From positions 1 through 24,306 of the forward strand of contig JAADCY010000153.1 of assembly GCA_013154205.1 (NCBI GenBank): a stretch of DNA of 24,306 bases. Reading direction: 5' to 3'. The DNA is from Thermoproteota archaeon (GTDB taxonomy: Archaea > Thermoproteota > Thermoprotei_A > Sulfolobales > Desulfurococcaceae). This document shows, in pieces, positions 14,254-23,585 of the stretch. The translations under genes were made by a program, and so were the position numbers. The notes beneath the pieces were generated by a model that was not told where the DNA came from, ran no database searches, and saw only the letters and a program-made list of their open reading frames with translations. Every line of letters starts with the position of its first letter. The first letter of the stretch is position 1.

Positions 14254-14261
14254 TTTTAAAA
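14254..14261 (-). promoter_or_regulatory. TATA box for the small unknown gene
   Basis: TTTTAAAA lies about 38 bases before ATG 14219. The predicted transcript start near 14232 leaves a short leader holding the gggaggg ribosome binding site. The rest of the gap to 14377 shows only a trivial tandem 7-mer (TAGAACC twice, 14320-14333). Confidence 0.55.
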
Positions 14262-14377
14262 AGAAGGAAGAAAGGAAATACCCGAAAGTAGATAAAAGAT
14301 AATGATTAATGGCTAATACTAGAACCTAGAACCTATGATAATACGGAAAATACCCGGTATATACAGAACAGTACAGA

Positions 14378-16027
14378 TCAACTTGTCTCAGGAGGCTTTT
14401 CCTCAGAGGCCCGCCCTATAGCCTCATCGATTATCTCTTTAGCGAGAGATGTTGCAACAGCTATTTCGTTGCTTGACAAGCTCTTGTATTTCTCCCTATT
14501 AATATATATGAGGAATACTGCCTCCGGGATTATGCCATGTTCACGCGCGAATTTATCAAGTGGTATCTCGTGGAGATCATATATCCGGCCAGCCGCGGCT
14601 TTAACGATTAAGAGATACTTGAATAAGTCCTCAGCTGCTGAGGGGAATACATCTATAGATATAATGGTTACTTTGATGTCTTCCTGTCTGAACCCCTTGT
14701 CTTTGAGCAGACTGGATAGCTCGGAGCTTATCTGTTTGCTGATAGCTGATTGTATGATATCTTTGAATCTCTTCGAGAAGATATGCTTGGCATCATTCTT
14801 GTTGATAGTGTACTTGGCCAGGAGCTTCCATGCGGGCTTACGGATGTAGAGGAGGTTCTTGAGAGCCTGTCTTCCTAGTTCGCGGTACTGGTCGCCGCAT
14901 ATGGCTCCTATGTCGCCGCTAGCCATGATGTTCTGTAGTAATCCATATATGCTATAATCTGTGAGGGACATGTACGCCTCCAGATCGCCTTCTACCACCC
15001 GGTCTATTATCCCCGCGATATAGTGTTTAAGACAGCCTAAGAGGACACCTATTGTTTCGCTGAAAGCTAGATTTACATGGTGTAGGTACACGTTCTTATA
15101 CATGAACTTCCTAGCATTAAGCAGTCTCACGAGGTCGTCTACACCCTTCGATTCTATGCCGGGGATCAATAGGTTCTCATAGGGTATGAGATACGTGTTC
15201 AGTATTAACCAGTCAATATTTATCTCCCCGAGAGGGAGGCCTGTGTAGTAACTATCCCTCTTCAAATAATCCAGTATATCTGCAGGGTAGAAGAAATCCC
15301 TTACAGCTAGCCTAACCACCATGTGGGCTGCGAGATCGGGGGATGGTCTGAAGAAATCCTCGTTACTTAATAAGCCCTTACTAGGGAGATCAGTGTATTT
15401 AGCCATACTATAAGGAGGCTTCATAGCAGTATCGAGGAGCTCAATAACGGTGTCGGCATCAACACCCTTACCACTATCCCTTATAACCCTGTGGATCACG
15501 CTGCGGAGATAATCACGGTAAAGCAGATACCCCATAACTTCATGATTACCGAACCTATATTCCAAGAAATCCTTGTTCCCAAGAACATATTTGTCGAAAG
15601 CATGGCTGAAAGGCCCATGGCCAATATCGTGGAGGAGACCAGTTATACGGGCCGCTAGGATAAGTTCACGTGCATGCCTGATCATGTATTTGCCGGTCTC
15701 TCCTTCATGATGCTCAATAAGCTCTAAGCTCCTAAGCAACTGATCCATAAACCTGTAAGCAATATGCATTACGCCCAAGCTATGGTTAAACCTAGTATGC
15801 GTCGCCGAGGGATAGACGAAATGAGCTGCTTGGAGCTGGAGGATATATCTGAGTCTCTGAAGAGGCCAAGTATCTATAATCCTGTCCTCCAGCCCCTTAA
15901 CATACCTGATATAATTATAGATTACATCTCTGATCTGAGCATCAAACGGCATAATCCACAGCAAGCTGACCCCGCGTGCCCCGGGTTCTTCAGGCTTTGC
16001 CGTCCTAGCATGCTGCTGAGAGGCCAC
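14378..16027 (-). CDS. HD-domain phosphohydrolase (SAMHD1/dGTPase-like)
   Basis: 549 residues from GTG 16027. Contains the HD-domain metal motifs: THTRFNHSLGV (His), ITGLLHDIGHGPFSHAFD (His-Asp near residues 133-134), and YPADILDYLKRDSYYTG (Asp), the arrangement of SAMHD1/YwfO-type deoxynucleotide triphosphohydrolases. It probably hydrolyses a dNTP or related phosphoester, but substrate choice is not visible. The C-terminal 250 residues are family-specific with no motif recognised. The frame opens at TTG 16045; GTG 16027 is preferred because ggtggt precedes it and a TATA box at 16064-16070 predicts a transcript start near 16041. MPFDAQIRD further in is a less likely start. Diverges from the secreted-protein gene. 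Confidence 0.83.
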   Translation of the reverse strand: MASQQHARTAKPEEPGARGVSLLWIMPFDAQIRDVIYNYIRYVKGLEDRIIDTWPLQRLRYILQLQAAHFVYPSATHTRFNHSLGVMHIAYRFMDQLLRSLELIEHHEGETGKYMIRHARELILAARITGLLHDIGHGPFSHAFDKYVLGNKDFLEYRFGNHEVMGYLLYRDYLRSVIHRVIRDSGKGVDADTVIELLDTAMKPPYSMAKYTDLPSKGLLSNEDFFRPSPDLAAHMVVRLAVRDFFYPADILDYLKRDSYYTGLPLGEINIDWLILNTYLIPYENLLIPGIESKGVDDLVRLLNARKFMYKNVYLHHVNLAFSETIGVLLGCLKHYIAGIIDRVVEGDLEAYMSLTDYSIYGLLQNIMASGDIGAICGDQYRELGRQALKNLLYIRKPAWKLLAKYTINKNDAKHIFSKRFKDIIQSAISKQISSELSSLLKDKGFRQEDIKVTIISIDVFPSAAEDLFKYLLIVKAAAGRIYDLHEIPLDKFAREHGIIPEAVFLIYINREKYKSLSSNEIAVATSLAKEIIDEAIGRASEEKPPETS

Positions 16028-16063
16028 GGTATTACCACCGATCAATTATTCGTGGAATGATCA

Positions 16064-16070
16064 TTATAAA
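16064..16070 (-). promoter_or_regulatory. TATA box for the HD-domain gene
   Basis: TTTATAA on the minus strand. The predicted transcript start is near 16041, inside the open frame that begins at 16045, which argues for GTG 16027 as the translation start. Confidence 0.55.
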
Positions 16071-16145
16071 TTTTTCATAGGGCATGTAAACAATAATATA
16101 TTTGGACACATCAGTTGTGACCAGTTGGTGGGGACAACGATACAT

Positions 16146-17039
16146 ATGAGAATAATAACTATACTCCTAGCATTTACCCTGATTATCGCAATATTAGCAC
16201 CAGCCATTAACGCACAGGAGCCGGTGATAAGGTACATAGAGTACAGGCTAACAGGAAACTATAAGTGCCTAGGGAAAGGCCAAGTAATAGGTACGGGCAC
16301 CTACGATATCATAATAAACATAACAATATATCCGGCTAAACTACTTCTTGAAAAACAAGTACATAACTTAACCGGAATAGCGGTCGTTCCAAACCAGATC
16401 GAGGAAGAAATGCTAGTCGACACCCGGTACGCCTACGCAGACATAAAGACCACTGGGGACATATACATTATGGACAAAGTATTCGGTCTCCTTCTAACAC
16501 TCGGTCAGACAAAATATCTAACCACGGGTTCGTGGAAGCCGCCGGCAAGCCTGTATCAGGGAATTACAGCGATTTATGTCCCACCAGAAATACTAGAGAT
16601 AATGAATGGTCAAACAGTGCATAACCAGACAGCGTCGTGGTTGACAAGGATAACGAGCAATACAAACGCACATATAGTAAAGACAAACAATAATTACGAA
16701 GCCACAGTCACGGCTTCAACCAAGCATTTCTACCTAAGAACAATACAGCAATACACGGCTCAGGGATGGTTATCCCAAGCAACAATATACATAGTGACAA
16801 CAATAAACATCAATCCAAGCCAACTACCGTTCATATATTGGAAAACAATACAGGCAACACTCATAATACAAGCACAGCTCAAAGCAGAGAAAAGCAACAT
16901 AATAAGCATACCTGAAAACCCGATCCAAATAATGATGAAGTACAGCGGAGCAATAATCATAGCGCTCATAATCATAGCAATAATACTGATAAAGAGGAAA
17001 CTAGTGCCAATGATAAGAAACAGGATCTGTAGACAATAA
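16146..17039 (+). CDS. Secreted, C-terminally membrane-anchored protein of unknown function
   Basis: 297 residues from ATG 16146. Residues 1-23 are a clear signal peptide (MRIITILLAFTLIIAILAPA, then INAQE). The C-terminus has a membrane helix (GAIIIALIIIAIILI) followed by a basic tail (KRK, RNRICRQ), so the main domain should face outside. The ectodomain has several Asn-X-Thr glycosylation sequons (NIT, NLT, NQT) and a mostly beta pattern but no catalytic motif that I recognise. The frame opens at TTG 16125, which could be leaderless from an ATATAT element near 16095-16101; ATG gives the more usual signal peptide. Diverges from the HD-domain gene and is followed at 166 bases by lysS. Confidence 0.72.
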   Translation: MRIITILLAFTLIIAILAPAINAQEPVIRYIEYRLTGNYKCLGKGQVIGTGTYDIIINITIYPAKLLLEKQVHNLTGIAVVPNQIEEEMLVDTRYAYADIKTTGDIYIMDKVFGLLLTLGQTKYLTTGSWKPPASLYQGITAIYVPPEILEIMNGQTVHNQTASWLTRITSNTNAHIVKTNNNYEATVTASTKHFYLRTIQQYTAQGWLSQATIYIVTTININPSQLPFIYWKTIQATLIIQAQLKAEKSNIISIPENPIQIMMKYSGAIIIALIIIAIILIKRKLVPMIRNRICRQ

Positions 17040-17161
17040 ATGGTTCAAGACATAGGATCAGATCCTCGTACAATAAAATTCCTATACATAATAATTTTGA
17101 TAAGGAGTACTGTTGTTCTCATAGATTTGTTGAGGTAATTCTTTTAGGGATGTTGTAAGGG

Positions 17162-17169
17162 TTATATTT
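17162..17169 (+). promoter_or_regulatory. TATA box for lysS
   Basis: TTATATTT lies about 40 bases before TTG 17207, with predicted transcript start near 17190. A gggtg motif at 17195-17199 supports the TTG start. The rest of the 166-base gap shows no other feature. Confidence 0.5.
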
Positions 17170-17206
17170 TGATTAAACAGGGTTCATTATCTAAGGGTGT
17201 GATATA

Positions 17207-18841
17207 TTGGTTAGTAGGCATTGGATCGATGAACTAGCTGATAGTCTTGAGGAGAAGCTGAGATCTCGTGGCAAGGAAGTCCTAGTATTTAATGGTGGTT
17301 TAAGCGTTTCCGGTCTTCAACACGTTGGTCGTCTCAGGGGAGAGATAATTATTCCCGAGACTCTTCGTAGGATTCTCCGCGATAGAGGACTTAGGATCAA
17401 GCAATATCTTACTCTATATACACAGGATGCCTGGAAAGGTAAGGAGAGCCAGCGCAGAGCCTTCAAGGATCCAGGCGAGGCCAAGAAGTATGCTGGATGG
17501 CCCTTGATAAGGGTTCCCGACCCATACGGCTGCCATCGTAACTGGGTCGAGCATTTCTGGAATGATTTCGGCCCCTACATCAAGGAGTTTACTGATGGCG
17601 AGATAGAGGTTGTGACCACCACCGATCTCTATGCTGGCAAGCTAAAAGAATTTACTAAGAAGACATTTGAGATCAGGGATCGGGTTAGAGAGATAATAAA
17701 CAAGTACCGTGGCAGGAAGAAGTACCCCGAGTCATGGATACCTTTCGAACCAGTATGCGAGAAGTGTGGCAGGATCGATAAGACAGAGGCCACGAAGATA
17801 ACAGGAGGGGAAAAGGTCGAATACAGATGTAAGAACTGCGGCCACCATGGAGTAACAAGCATCGATAACGGCAAACTCAACTGGAGGATCGAATGGGTTG
17901 GAGTATGGTGGGCTCTAGGCGTAGATTTCGAACCATACGGCAAAGACCACGCCACACCAGGCGGTAGTAGGGATAGCTGTGTAGACCTGGCCGTAAACGC
18001 TTACGGAGTCAAGCCTCCGGAGGGAATACCCTATGAATGGGTAGCTATGAGGACACGTGATAAGAGAATAGTTGATATGTCGAGCAGTGATTTCACAGGC
18101 TTCACCCCACGTGAATGGTTTGAGGTTGCACACCCGCACATCTACAGGTTCCTCGTACTCAGGACACCGCCTATGAAGAAGCTAGTCGTAAGCCTCTACG
18201 AGATACCACAGTACTATAGCCAGTACTACCAGGCGGAACGCATATACTATGGTGTAGAAGACCCTGGCGATGAGGAGAAGAAGATCCTATTGTCTAGGAG
18301 CTACGAGCTAAGCTATCCACACGGCTCCCCACCGCCCGAAATGCCCGAACAAGTACCCTACACACACCTCGCAGTACTCGTACAGCTCGTCCCCAAAGAA
18401 CTATGGGCCACGGAGGGCCTCAAGCGCTTGAGGAACAGCGGGCATCTACCGGAGAACCCGACCGATTACGGTGTCAAGAGAATACTCGAGACAATGGAGA
18501 AGGCGAGCAACTGGGTTAAAAAGTATGCCCCCGACTACCTCAAGATAAAGTTGCTACCAGAACCAGATCCCAAGATAATAGAGGAAATACCTCCAAATCA
18601 CCGCGAAATACTCTATAAGATGGGGGAGATGCTGGAAGAGCTCAAGGAATGGAGTGATGAGGCCATAAAGAACATTATGATAGAGGCTACGAAGGAGCTG
18701 TCACCGAAGGAGAGGCGTGAGCTCTACCATAACTTCTATAAATTATTCCTAGGACAGCCTAGCGGGCCACGCGCAGCACCGCTCATAGCGTTAATTGGTA
18801 GAGAAACTAGTGTAAGGTTTCTTAAGTCTGTTAAAAAATAA
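17207..18841 (+). CDS. lysS: Class I lysyl-tRNA synthetase
   Basis: 544 residues. Charges tRNA-Lys with lysine using a class I Rossmann active site, as in many archaea. Visible: GLSVSGLQHVGRLRG (HIGH-type motif read as HVGR, 39-42), a zinc-type CEKC...CKNC (Cys184, 187, 208, 211), WWALGVDFEPYGKDHATPGGS (the family FEP..KDH motif), and DMSSSDFTGFTP at 290-301 where KMSKS is expected. That loop has Asp in place of both lysines, which is unusual for this family. The C-terminal helical anticodon-binding region runs from about 380. TTG start with gggtg seven bases upstream. It converges with the surface protease gene. Confidence 0.9.
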   Translation: MVSRHWIDELADSLEEKLRSRGKEVLVFNGGLSVSGLQHVGRLRGEIIIPETLRRILRDRGLRIKQYLTLYTQDAWKGKESQRRAFKDPGEAKKYAGWPLIRVPDPYGCHRNWVEHFWNDFGPYIKEFTDGEIEVVTTTDLYAGKLKEFTKKTFEIRDRVREIINKYRGRKKYPESWIPFEPVCEKCGRIDKTEATKITGGEKVEYRCKNCGHHGVTSIDNGKLNWRIEWVGVWWALGVDFEPYGKDHATPGGSRDSCVDLAVNAYGVKPPEGIPYEWVAMRTRDKRIVDMSSSDFTGFTPREWFEVAHPHIYRFLVLRTPPMKKLVVSLYEIPQYYSQYYQAERIYYGVEDPGDEEKKILLSRSYELSYPHGSPPPEMPEQVPYTHLAVLVQLVPKELWATEGLKRLRNSGHLPENPTDYGVKRILETMEKASNWVKKYAPDYLKIKLLPEPDPKIIEEIPPNHREILYKMGEMLEELKEWSDEAIKNIMIEATKELSPKERRELYHNFYKLFLGQPSGPRAAPLIALIGRETSVRFLKSVKK

Positions 18842-18870
18842 TTGGTGTTACAATTTCAAGCAATGTTGTC

Positions 18871-18875
18871 TTTTT
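18871..18875 (+). terminator. T-run between converging lysS and protease genes
   Basis: TTTTT lies 30 bases after the lysS stop in the 46-base gap before the protease 3' end. It is a candidate oligo-T terminator for lysS without a hairpin. Confidence 0.3.
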
Positions 18876-18887
18876 AGAATGTTAATA

Positions 18888-21800
18888 TTATTTCTTTTTG
18901 ACTAGCCCTAGAACTATTACAGCTATCAGTATTATTACTGATAAGACGAGTCCTCCCTCGCTGTAGAGCGTTGTTGTTGAGAGCTTGTCCTGTAGCGATG
19001 TAATGTTCTGCGCGATACTGTTCTGTAGGGATGTTATTCCATTGATAATCGCTTGTTTCGATGCACTGATCATATTCATTATGCTCTGAGTGTTCGACTT
19101 TATGGTTTCAACGGACGGTAGGAGTTTGTTGATAGTAGTGTTTACACTGTTCAGACCAGTCTTCAGGCTTGTGAGTATCGTCTCTATGTTTGTCATGCTG
19201 TTGGCAATGTTCTTTATTTCTTCTCCATTGTTCTTGATAGCTGTTATGACTTGTGTTTTCAGAAGTGTTGATAGGGTTGTGAAGTTATTGGTTAGACTAT
19301 ATGCTATGGTGTGCAGCTCTGTGTTTATGTTATCAATACCATTGTAAAGTGATGATACCGCTACTATGGAGAAGCTATTATGACCCTTTAGATCAAGGTA
19401 TCCATTACTCGATACTGCCTCAACATCTATTGTGTAGCGCCCAGGCTTTGATGCTTCAAACACTACCTGGTATGAGCCCTGCCCTAGCTTCTTAACCTCG
19501 GGCTTAACAGGTCCTGCAGGACCTGTTATATTGATTTTTATCTTCGCATCCACTGGTTCGCCCTTGTAATAAGTGTTAATCATAACGTTTATCTTACCGC
19601 CTGATGCTATTACTGGCGGGGCATCACTGGTTATTACTAGGCTATCTTTACCGATAACTTTGATCTCCGTCATTGTGAACGGCATTATTGCCTTTACTAT
19701 GTCTGCTGGGATGTAGCCTACTGGCAATACTGTCACATTATATGCTCCAGGGGCTATGTATGGTAGTGCAAACTTCCAGTTGACGGAACCGTATTGTAGC
19801 TGTAGATCCGGTATCAATAGTCTTCCAGCAACATAGATGTTAACAGTTCTTGCACCTATGAGGTCTAATCCATAGGCCTTGAGCGTAACTGGTTCTCCTG
19901 GTCCGGTCACTGATGGGATGACTTGTACTCCAACAGCACCTATGAGTACTCTTATCTCGTCCCATCCGAATACTCCGAATTTGACTAGTATGAGGCCGTT
20001 CAACATATTGTTGAATCCGAGCGTGTAGTTATAGGTACCGCTCACGGGCATCGAGATATCTGTCTTGTTAACCAAGTAGAAGTCCATAAGTATCCCATAG
20101 ATGTTGATTAACTTACAGTTTACGACTGATACCGTGTCCTGGCTACCCGTCAAGTATATCCATGCTTTCTGGCCGAAGCCATATATTGGCAGGTATCCTT
20201 GTGAGTAAGGAGATATCATGCCGGAAGGTAGCCGTGCAACATAGTTTCCTAGTTTCAGTACGCTGAGCCATGTTTCTTCTGCTGGAGACTTCCATACCGG
20301 TAGAATGAGGTTTGAATCTCCAAGTAGTGATAGCTTGAAAGCCTCGCCGAGCACGTACTGGTCTATCGTTGGTGTGCTTGTAAGATAATCCGTTATTCCC
20401 TGGCCTACCACGTAGCCTAGGGTTGTCTCGTTTGTTCTACCCATTAGTGAACCGTATGCCTTCAATATGTTATAGTGTACAAATGTAGCACCATAATAGA
20501 TTACATGTTCAACACCGTTCATAAGGTAGAACATGACACCTATCTCTGCCGCTACCCTAGCACTGCCGATATAGGCTATTCCGCCGGCCGGAGACAATAG
20601 TATTGCTTCGCCGAATGTTGGTGGGCGGAAATATGGCGAGGGCACATTATTGTCCCATGCAGCATTCATACATGCGACACTAGATACTATTGGTACGCTG
20701 GGGTTTGTACTCATGGATTCTAGGTCGGCTACTGATGCTAATACCTCGAAGACCGTTGAGGGTATATTTTCTCTCCTAATGATCAGTCTATCGGCTAACG
20801 CTGTTCCAGAGCCATGGCATAGGGCGAAATACCACAGTGCGTCTTTCTTACCGCTGAGGATACTTAGTACCGCCTCCCTGTTGTAAGTCATGCTTGTCCT
20901 TGTCAACATGTGGACACGGAACATTGAGAGCTGTCCTTTTAGATTCATCATTGATATGGCTGATTCTCCGAACATTAATGAGAGGCCGAACGGGTATCCT
21001 CCAGTCATGTATAGGTCTCTGCTCTTACTAGCTGCTGAGCTATACCATGCTATTATCTTCTGTATTACCCTTTCAACCAGTACCGGGTTGCTGAACGGTA
21101 TTCTCCCGACATATATGTTGGGTGCTAGGTCTAGGTCTGGGCTTGCATAGAAGAAGTCTGTTGGAACCCAGTTGTTGTAGGGGTCAAAGATCTTGTAGTG
21201 GTAGTAGAAGCTTGGAGGTATGTCCGACGTGTTGCCTATTATTAGTAGGTTATCGTAGCTTCCAAGGGTTTTGTTTAGATAATCAATTATCTTTAGAGCG
21301 AGAGTCCAGTTATAGGTCTTGGCAATGAACTTGTAGTAGTTATCCTCAAATCCTGGCCTATAGAAACCAGGGTACTCGGTGATATTGTTTATAGGTTTAT
21401 AGTTCTTCCATATATAGCTCGTCGTGACGATTGTTACGTTGAATCCTTTATCCTTGTAGAAATCAGCGAGCTTACCTACTGTGCTGACTAGTTTATCAGT
21501 CGTTAATATTAGTAATGATTTCTGGGCGAAATAAACGGGGGTTGGTGATGGGTAGCTGACGTATATTGATGCTTTGTCTATGTAGAAGATGGTGTTTGTC
21601 ACTGGGTTGTATTGAACAGGGTAGTATCTGATACTTATTATTGTCTTGCCATGCATTCCATGCCATACATTTACATCGAGGAGCTTTCCAGGATAATATT
21701 TATCGGCCGAATATATCTTTTCGTCAATCACGTACTGTAGGGACTGGTTATATAGTCCGCAGAATAATGGCTTTGGCGCTGGTATAACAGGGTTATCAAC

Positions 21801-22166
21801 ATGCTTTACGCTGAAATGCTCGACGTACACGTACGCATGGACAGCTCTCGCAGGCACATATCCATTTACTTCTACTTTATACGTGTATACTGGTAGCATC
21901 GGATGCCCGGGAGTATCAATGTATGCTTTGACGCCGTCGGCGAGTACAACTGTGTAGTGGCCATAGCCATGGGTGAAGTGATAATTGATATCAGCGGCGA
22001 AACCCGCTGGAGCGGCTACAGGGTGGTCAGTGTATGGTCCCTGAATTCCATGCTCGTTGAGGTACTGGTATGGTTGTGGGGACGCATATACTACTGCTTT
22101 TATTGGTGCAATAATCATTGTTATGATTAGGATGGAGATGAATATGTATTTGGTTATTTTATTCAT
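18888..22166 (-). CDS. Gingipain-like (C25) surface protease with coiled-coil stalk and membrane anchor
   Basis: 1092 residues. Residues about 1-28 are a signal peptide. A gingipain-type propeptide/beta region follows, then a caspase-like C25 domain (about 215-620) starting SLLILTTDKLV. The catalytic pair is visible: His451 in ALCHGSG and Cys499 in SSVACMNAAWDN. Ig-like domains follow (VTGPGEPVTLKAYGL, ITGPAGPVKPEVKKLGQGSYQVVF), then about 110 residues with hydrophobic residues spaced 3-4 apart, a long heptad coiled coil, and a final helix LVLSVIILIAVIVLGLVKKK anchoring it to the membrane. The layout recalls proteins that stand off the cell through coiled-coil stalks, such as tetrabrachion of Staphylothermus. 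ATG 22166 follows a gggtg motif; GTG 22175 is a weaker choice. It likely digests peptides or proteins outside the cell. Confidence 0.87.
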   Translation of the reverse strand: MNKITKYIFISILIITMIIAPIKAVVYASPQPYQYLNEHGIQGPYTDHPVAAPAGFAADINYHFTHGYGHYTVVLADGVKAYIDTPGHPMLPVYTYKVEVNGYVPARAVHAYVYVEHFSVKHVDNPVIPAPKPLFCGLYNQSLQYVIDEKIYSADKYYPGKLLDVNVWHGMHGKTIISIRYYPVQYNPVTNTIFYIDKASIYVSYPSPTPVYFAQKSLLILTTDKLVSTVGKLADFYKDKGFNVTIVTTSYIWKNYKPINNITEYPGFYRPGFEDNYYKFIAKTYNWTLALKIIDYLNKTLGSYDNLLIIGNTSDIPPSFYYHYKIFDPYNNWVPTDFFYASPDLDLAPNIYVGRIPFSNPVLVERVIQKIIAWYSSAASKSRDLYMTGGYPFGLSLMFGESAISMMNLKGQLSMFRVHMLTRTSMTYNREAVLSILSGKKDALWYFALCHGSGTALADRLIIRRENIPSTVFEVLASVADLESMSTNPSVPIVSSVACMNAAWDNNVPSPYFRPPTFGEAILLSPAGGIAYIGSARVAAEIGVMFYLMNGVEHVIYYGATFVHYNILKAYGSLMGRTNETTLGYVVGQGITDYLTSTPTIDQYVLGEAFKLSLLGDSNLILPVWKSPAEETWLSVLKLGNYVARLPSGMISPYSQGYLPIYGFGQKAWIYLTGSQDTVSVVNCKLINIYGILMDFYLVNKTDISMPVSGTYNYTLGFNNMLNGLILVKFGVFGWDEIRVLIGAVGVQVIPSVTGPGEPVTLKAYGLDLIGARTVNIYVAGRLLIPDLQLQYGSVNWKFALPYIAPGAYNVTVLPVGYIPADIVKAIMPFTMTEIKVIGKDSLVITSDAPPVIASGGKINVMINTYYKGEPVDAKIKINITGPAGPVKPEVKKLGQGSYQVVFEASKPGRYTIDVEAVSSNGYLDLKGHNSFSIVAVSSLYNGIDNINTELHTIAYSLTNNFTTLSTLLKTQVITAIKNNGEEIKNIANSMTNIETILTSLKTGLNSVNTTINKLLPSVETIKSNTQSIMNMISASKQAIINGITSLQNSIAQNITSLQDKLSTTTLYSEGGLVLSVIILIAVIVLGLVKKK

Positions 22167-22216
22167 TTGTTGCACCCTGTCTCAATTGGTTGGGATTATT
22201 AATGAATCCTAGAACG

Positions 22217-22225
22217 TTTAAATTT
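22217..22225 (-). promoter_or_regulatory. TATA box for the surface protease
   Basis: AAATTTAAA on the minus strand. The predicted transcript start is near 22195, giving a leader of about 29 bases with gggtg before ATG 22166. Confidence 0.5.
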
Positions 22226-22271
22226 TCCCGTAAACTGGGGGGTCTAGCGATACATATTACATCATTATACG

Positions 22272-22280
22272 TAAAATAAT
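22272..22280 (+). promoter_or_regulatory. TATA box for the alcohol dehydrogenase gene
   Basis: TAAAATAAT predicts a transcript start near 22302, just before ggaggt at 22305-22310 and ATG 22321. Confidence 0.5.
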
Positions 22281-22320
22281 ATAGTGTAGGATAGATTCCG
22301 AAAAGGAGGTAGACAGCGCT

Positions 22321-23484
22321 ATGCTCGAGAAGTTCACGGTCTACAATGGCGGTGTAAAACTGTACTTCGGCCCCGAAGTGATAGGGAATCTGAAGAAGCA
22401 TCTGAAAGGGCATAAGAAGCTACTCATAGTATCCGGTAAGAGATCAGCGGATGTATCAGGGGCTTTCCCCGAGCTAAAGAAGATCCTGGATGAGAACGGT
22501 GTAGAATATGTGAGGTATACAGGTGTAAAACCCAATCCAACAGACGATGTCGTGGAGGAGATAAAGAAGCTATATCTTAGCGAGGGATGCGATGGAATAG
22601 TTGCTATAGGAGGTGGGAGCCCGATAGACTCTGCAAAGGCTGCACGTGTTTTAATCGCTGGCGGGGGAACAATTAAAGAGTATCTATATGGTCTCAAGAG
22701 GATCCCGGAGAACCAGCCCCCGCTATATGCGATAAACCTTACTCATGGTACTGGAACAGAGATCGATAGGTATTCGGTTGTAACGATAACTGAGACTAGG
22801 GAGAAGATAGGGTTCGGCCCAGGTTATCCGACGGCATCGATTGATGATCCTAGATACCTTGTCACACTACCTCTTAACCAGACAAGATATACGGCCTTGG
22901 ACGCTTTCGCCCATGCGGTTGAGTCAAGCACGTCATCGCTGAGCAGTCCGTATACGAGGCTATTATCTCGTGAAGCCATAGCGTTAATAGTCAAGTATCT
23001 ACCAGTAGCCGTGGAGAAACCAGGAGATCTCGAGGCTAGGTACTGGTTATTATATGCATCAATGATAGCTGGAATAGCCATTGACCACGGAGTAACACAG
23101 CTAGGCCATGGATTAGAACACGTATTATCAGGGCTGAAGCCCGAGCTACCACACGGTGCCGGCCTCGCAATACTGTATAAGGAGCTGATAAGGCATTTCT
23201 ACAAGGAGAGACCAGCGGAGATGAAGTATGTGCTTGAACCACTAGATCCTAGTCTAAGACCAGTTCCTGAGGACGCGGATAAAGCACAGGAGGCATACAA
23301 TAAGTTCCTAGAGAAAATAGGGTTCGACGAGACACTCTCCACGTACGGTTTCACCAAGGAGGACGTCGACGAAATAGTGAGGCTACTATATGAGACCAAT
23401 CTAAGGAAACGTTACGAGCCCCTAACACCGTACGGTCTGCCCGATAAAGAGTATTTGAAACAATTGATCCTCAAGCTCCTCTAA
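22321..23484 (+). CDS. Iron-type (group III) NAD(P)-dependent alcohol dehydrogenase
   Basis: 387 residues. Reduces aldehydes or ketones to alcohols, or the reverse, with NAD(P) and a divalent metal. The nucleotide-binding motif GGGSPIDSAKA lies near residue 98. Metal ligands are visible as Asp and His in ALDAFAHAVES, His in GHGLEHVLSG, and His in LPHGAGLAI. The usual TxGTGSE motif reads THGTGTEIDRYSV, a modest variation. Length and motifs exclude glycerol-1-phosphate dehydrogenase as first choice. ATG has ggaggt ten bases upstream. In peptide- or sugar-fermenting archaea such enzymes dispose of reductant, but the substrate cannot be inferred. Diverges from the surface protease. Confidence 0.87.
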   Translation: MLEKFTVYNGGVKLYFGPEVIGNLKKHLKGHKKLLIVSGKRSADVSGAFPELKKILDENGVEYVRYTGVKPNPTDDVVEEIKKLYLSEGCDGIVAIGGGSPIDSAKAARVLIAGGGTIKEYLYGLKRIPENQPPLYAINLTHGTGTEIDRYSVVTITETREKIGFGPGYPTASIDDPRYLVTLPLNQTRYTALDAFAHAVESSTSSLSSPYTRLLSREAIALIVKYLPVAVEKPGDLEARYWLLYASMIAGIAIDHGVTQLGHGLEHVLSGLKPELPHGAGLAILYKELIRHFYKERPAEMKYVLEPLDPSLRPVPEDADKAQEAYNKFLEKIGFDETLSTYGFTKEDVDEIVRLLYETNLRKRYEPLTPYGLPDKEYLKQLILKLL

Positions 23485-23585
23485 GCCCACACTGGTTCTC
23501 CAGAAGAGCAAAAGCAATTATTATTTTTCCCCATATATTTCAAGACCAAAAAGCAGAGAGTCACAGGTCTGGAGGAGAAACTGTT

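Noticed and set aside
14320..14333. Tandem repeat TAGAACC twice
   Set aside because: Two copies of a 7-mer in an AT-rich gap are likely chance, and there is no array or link to a promoter.
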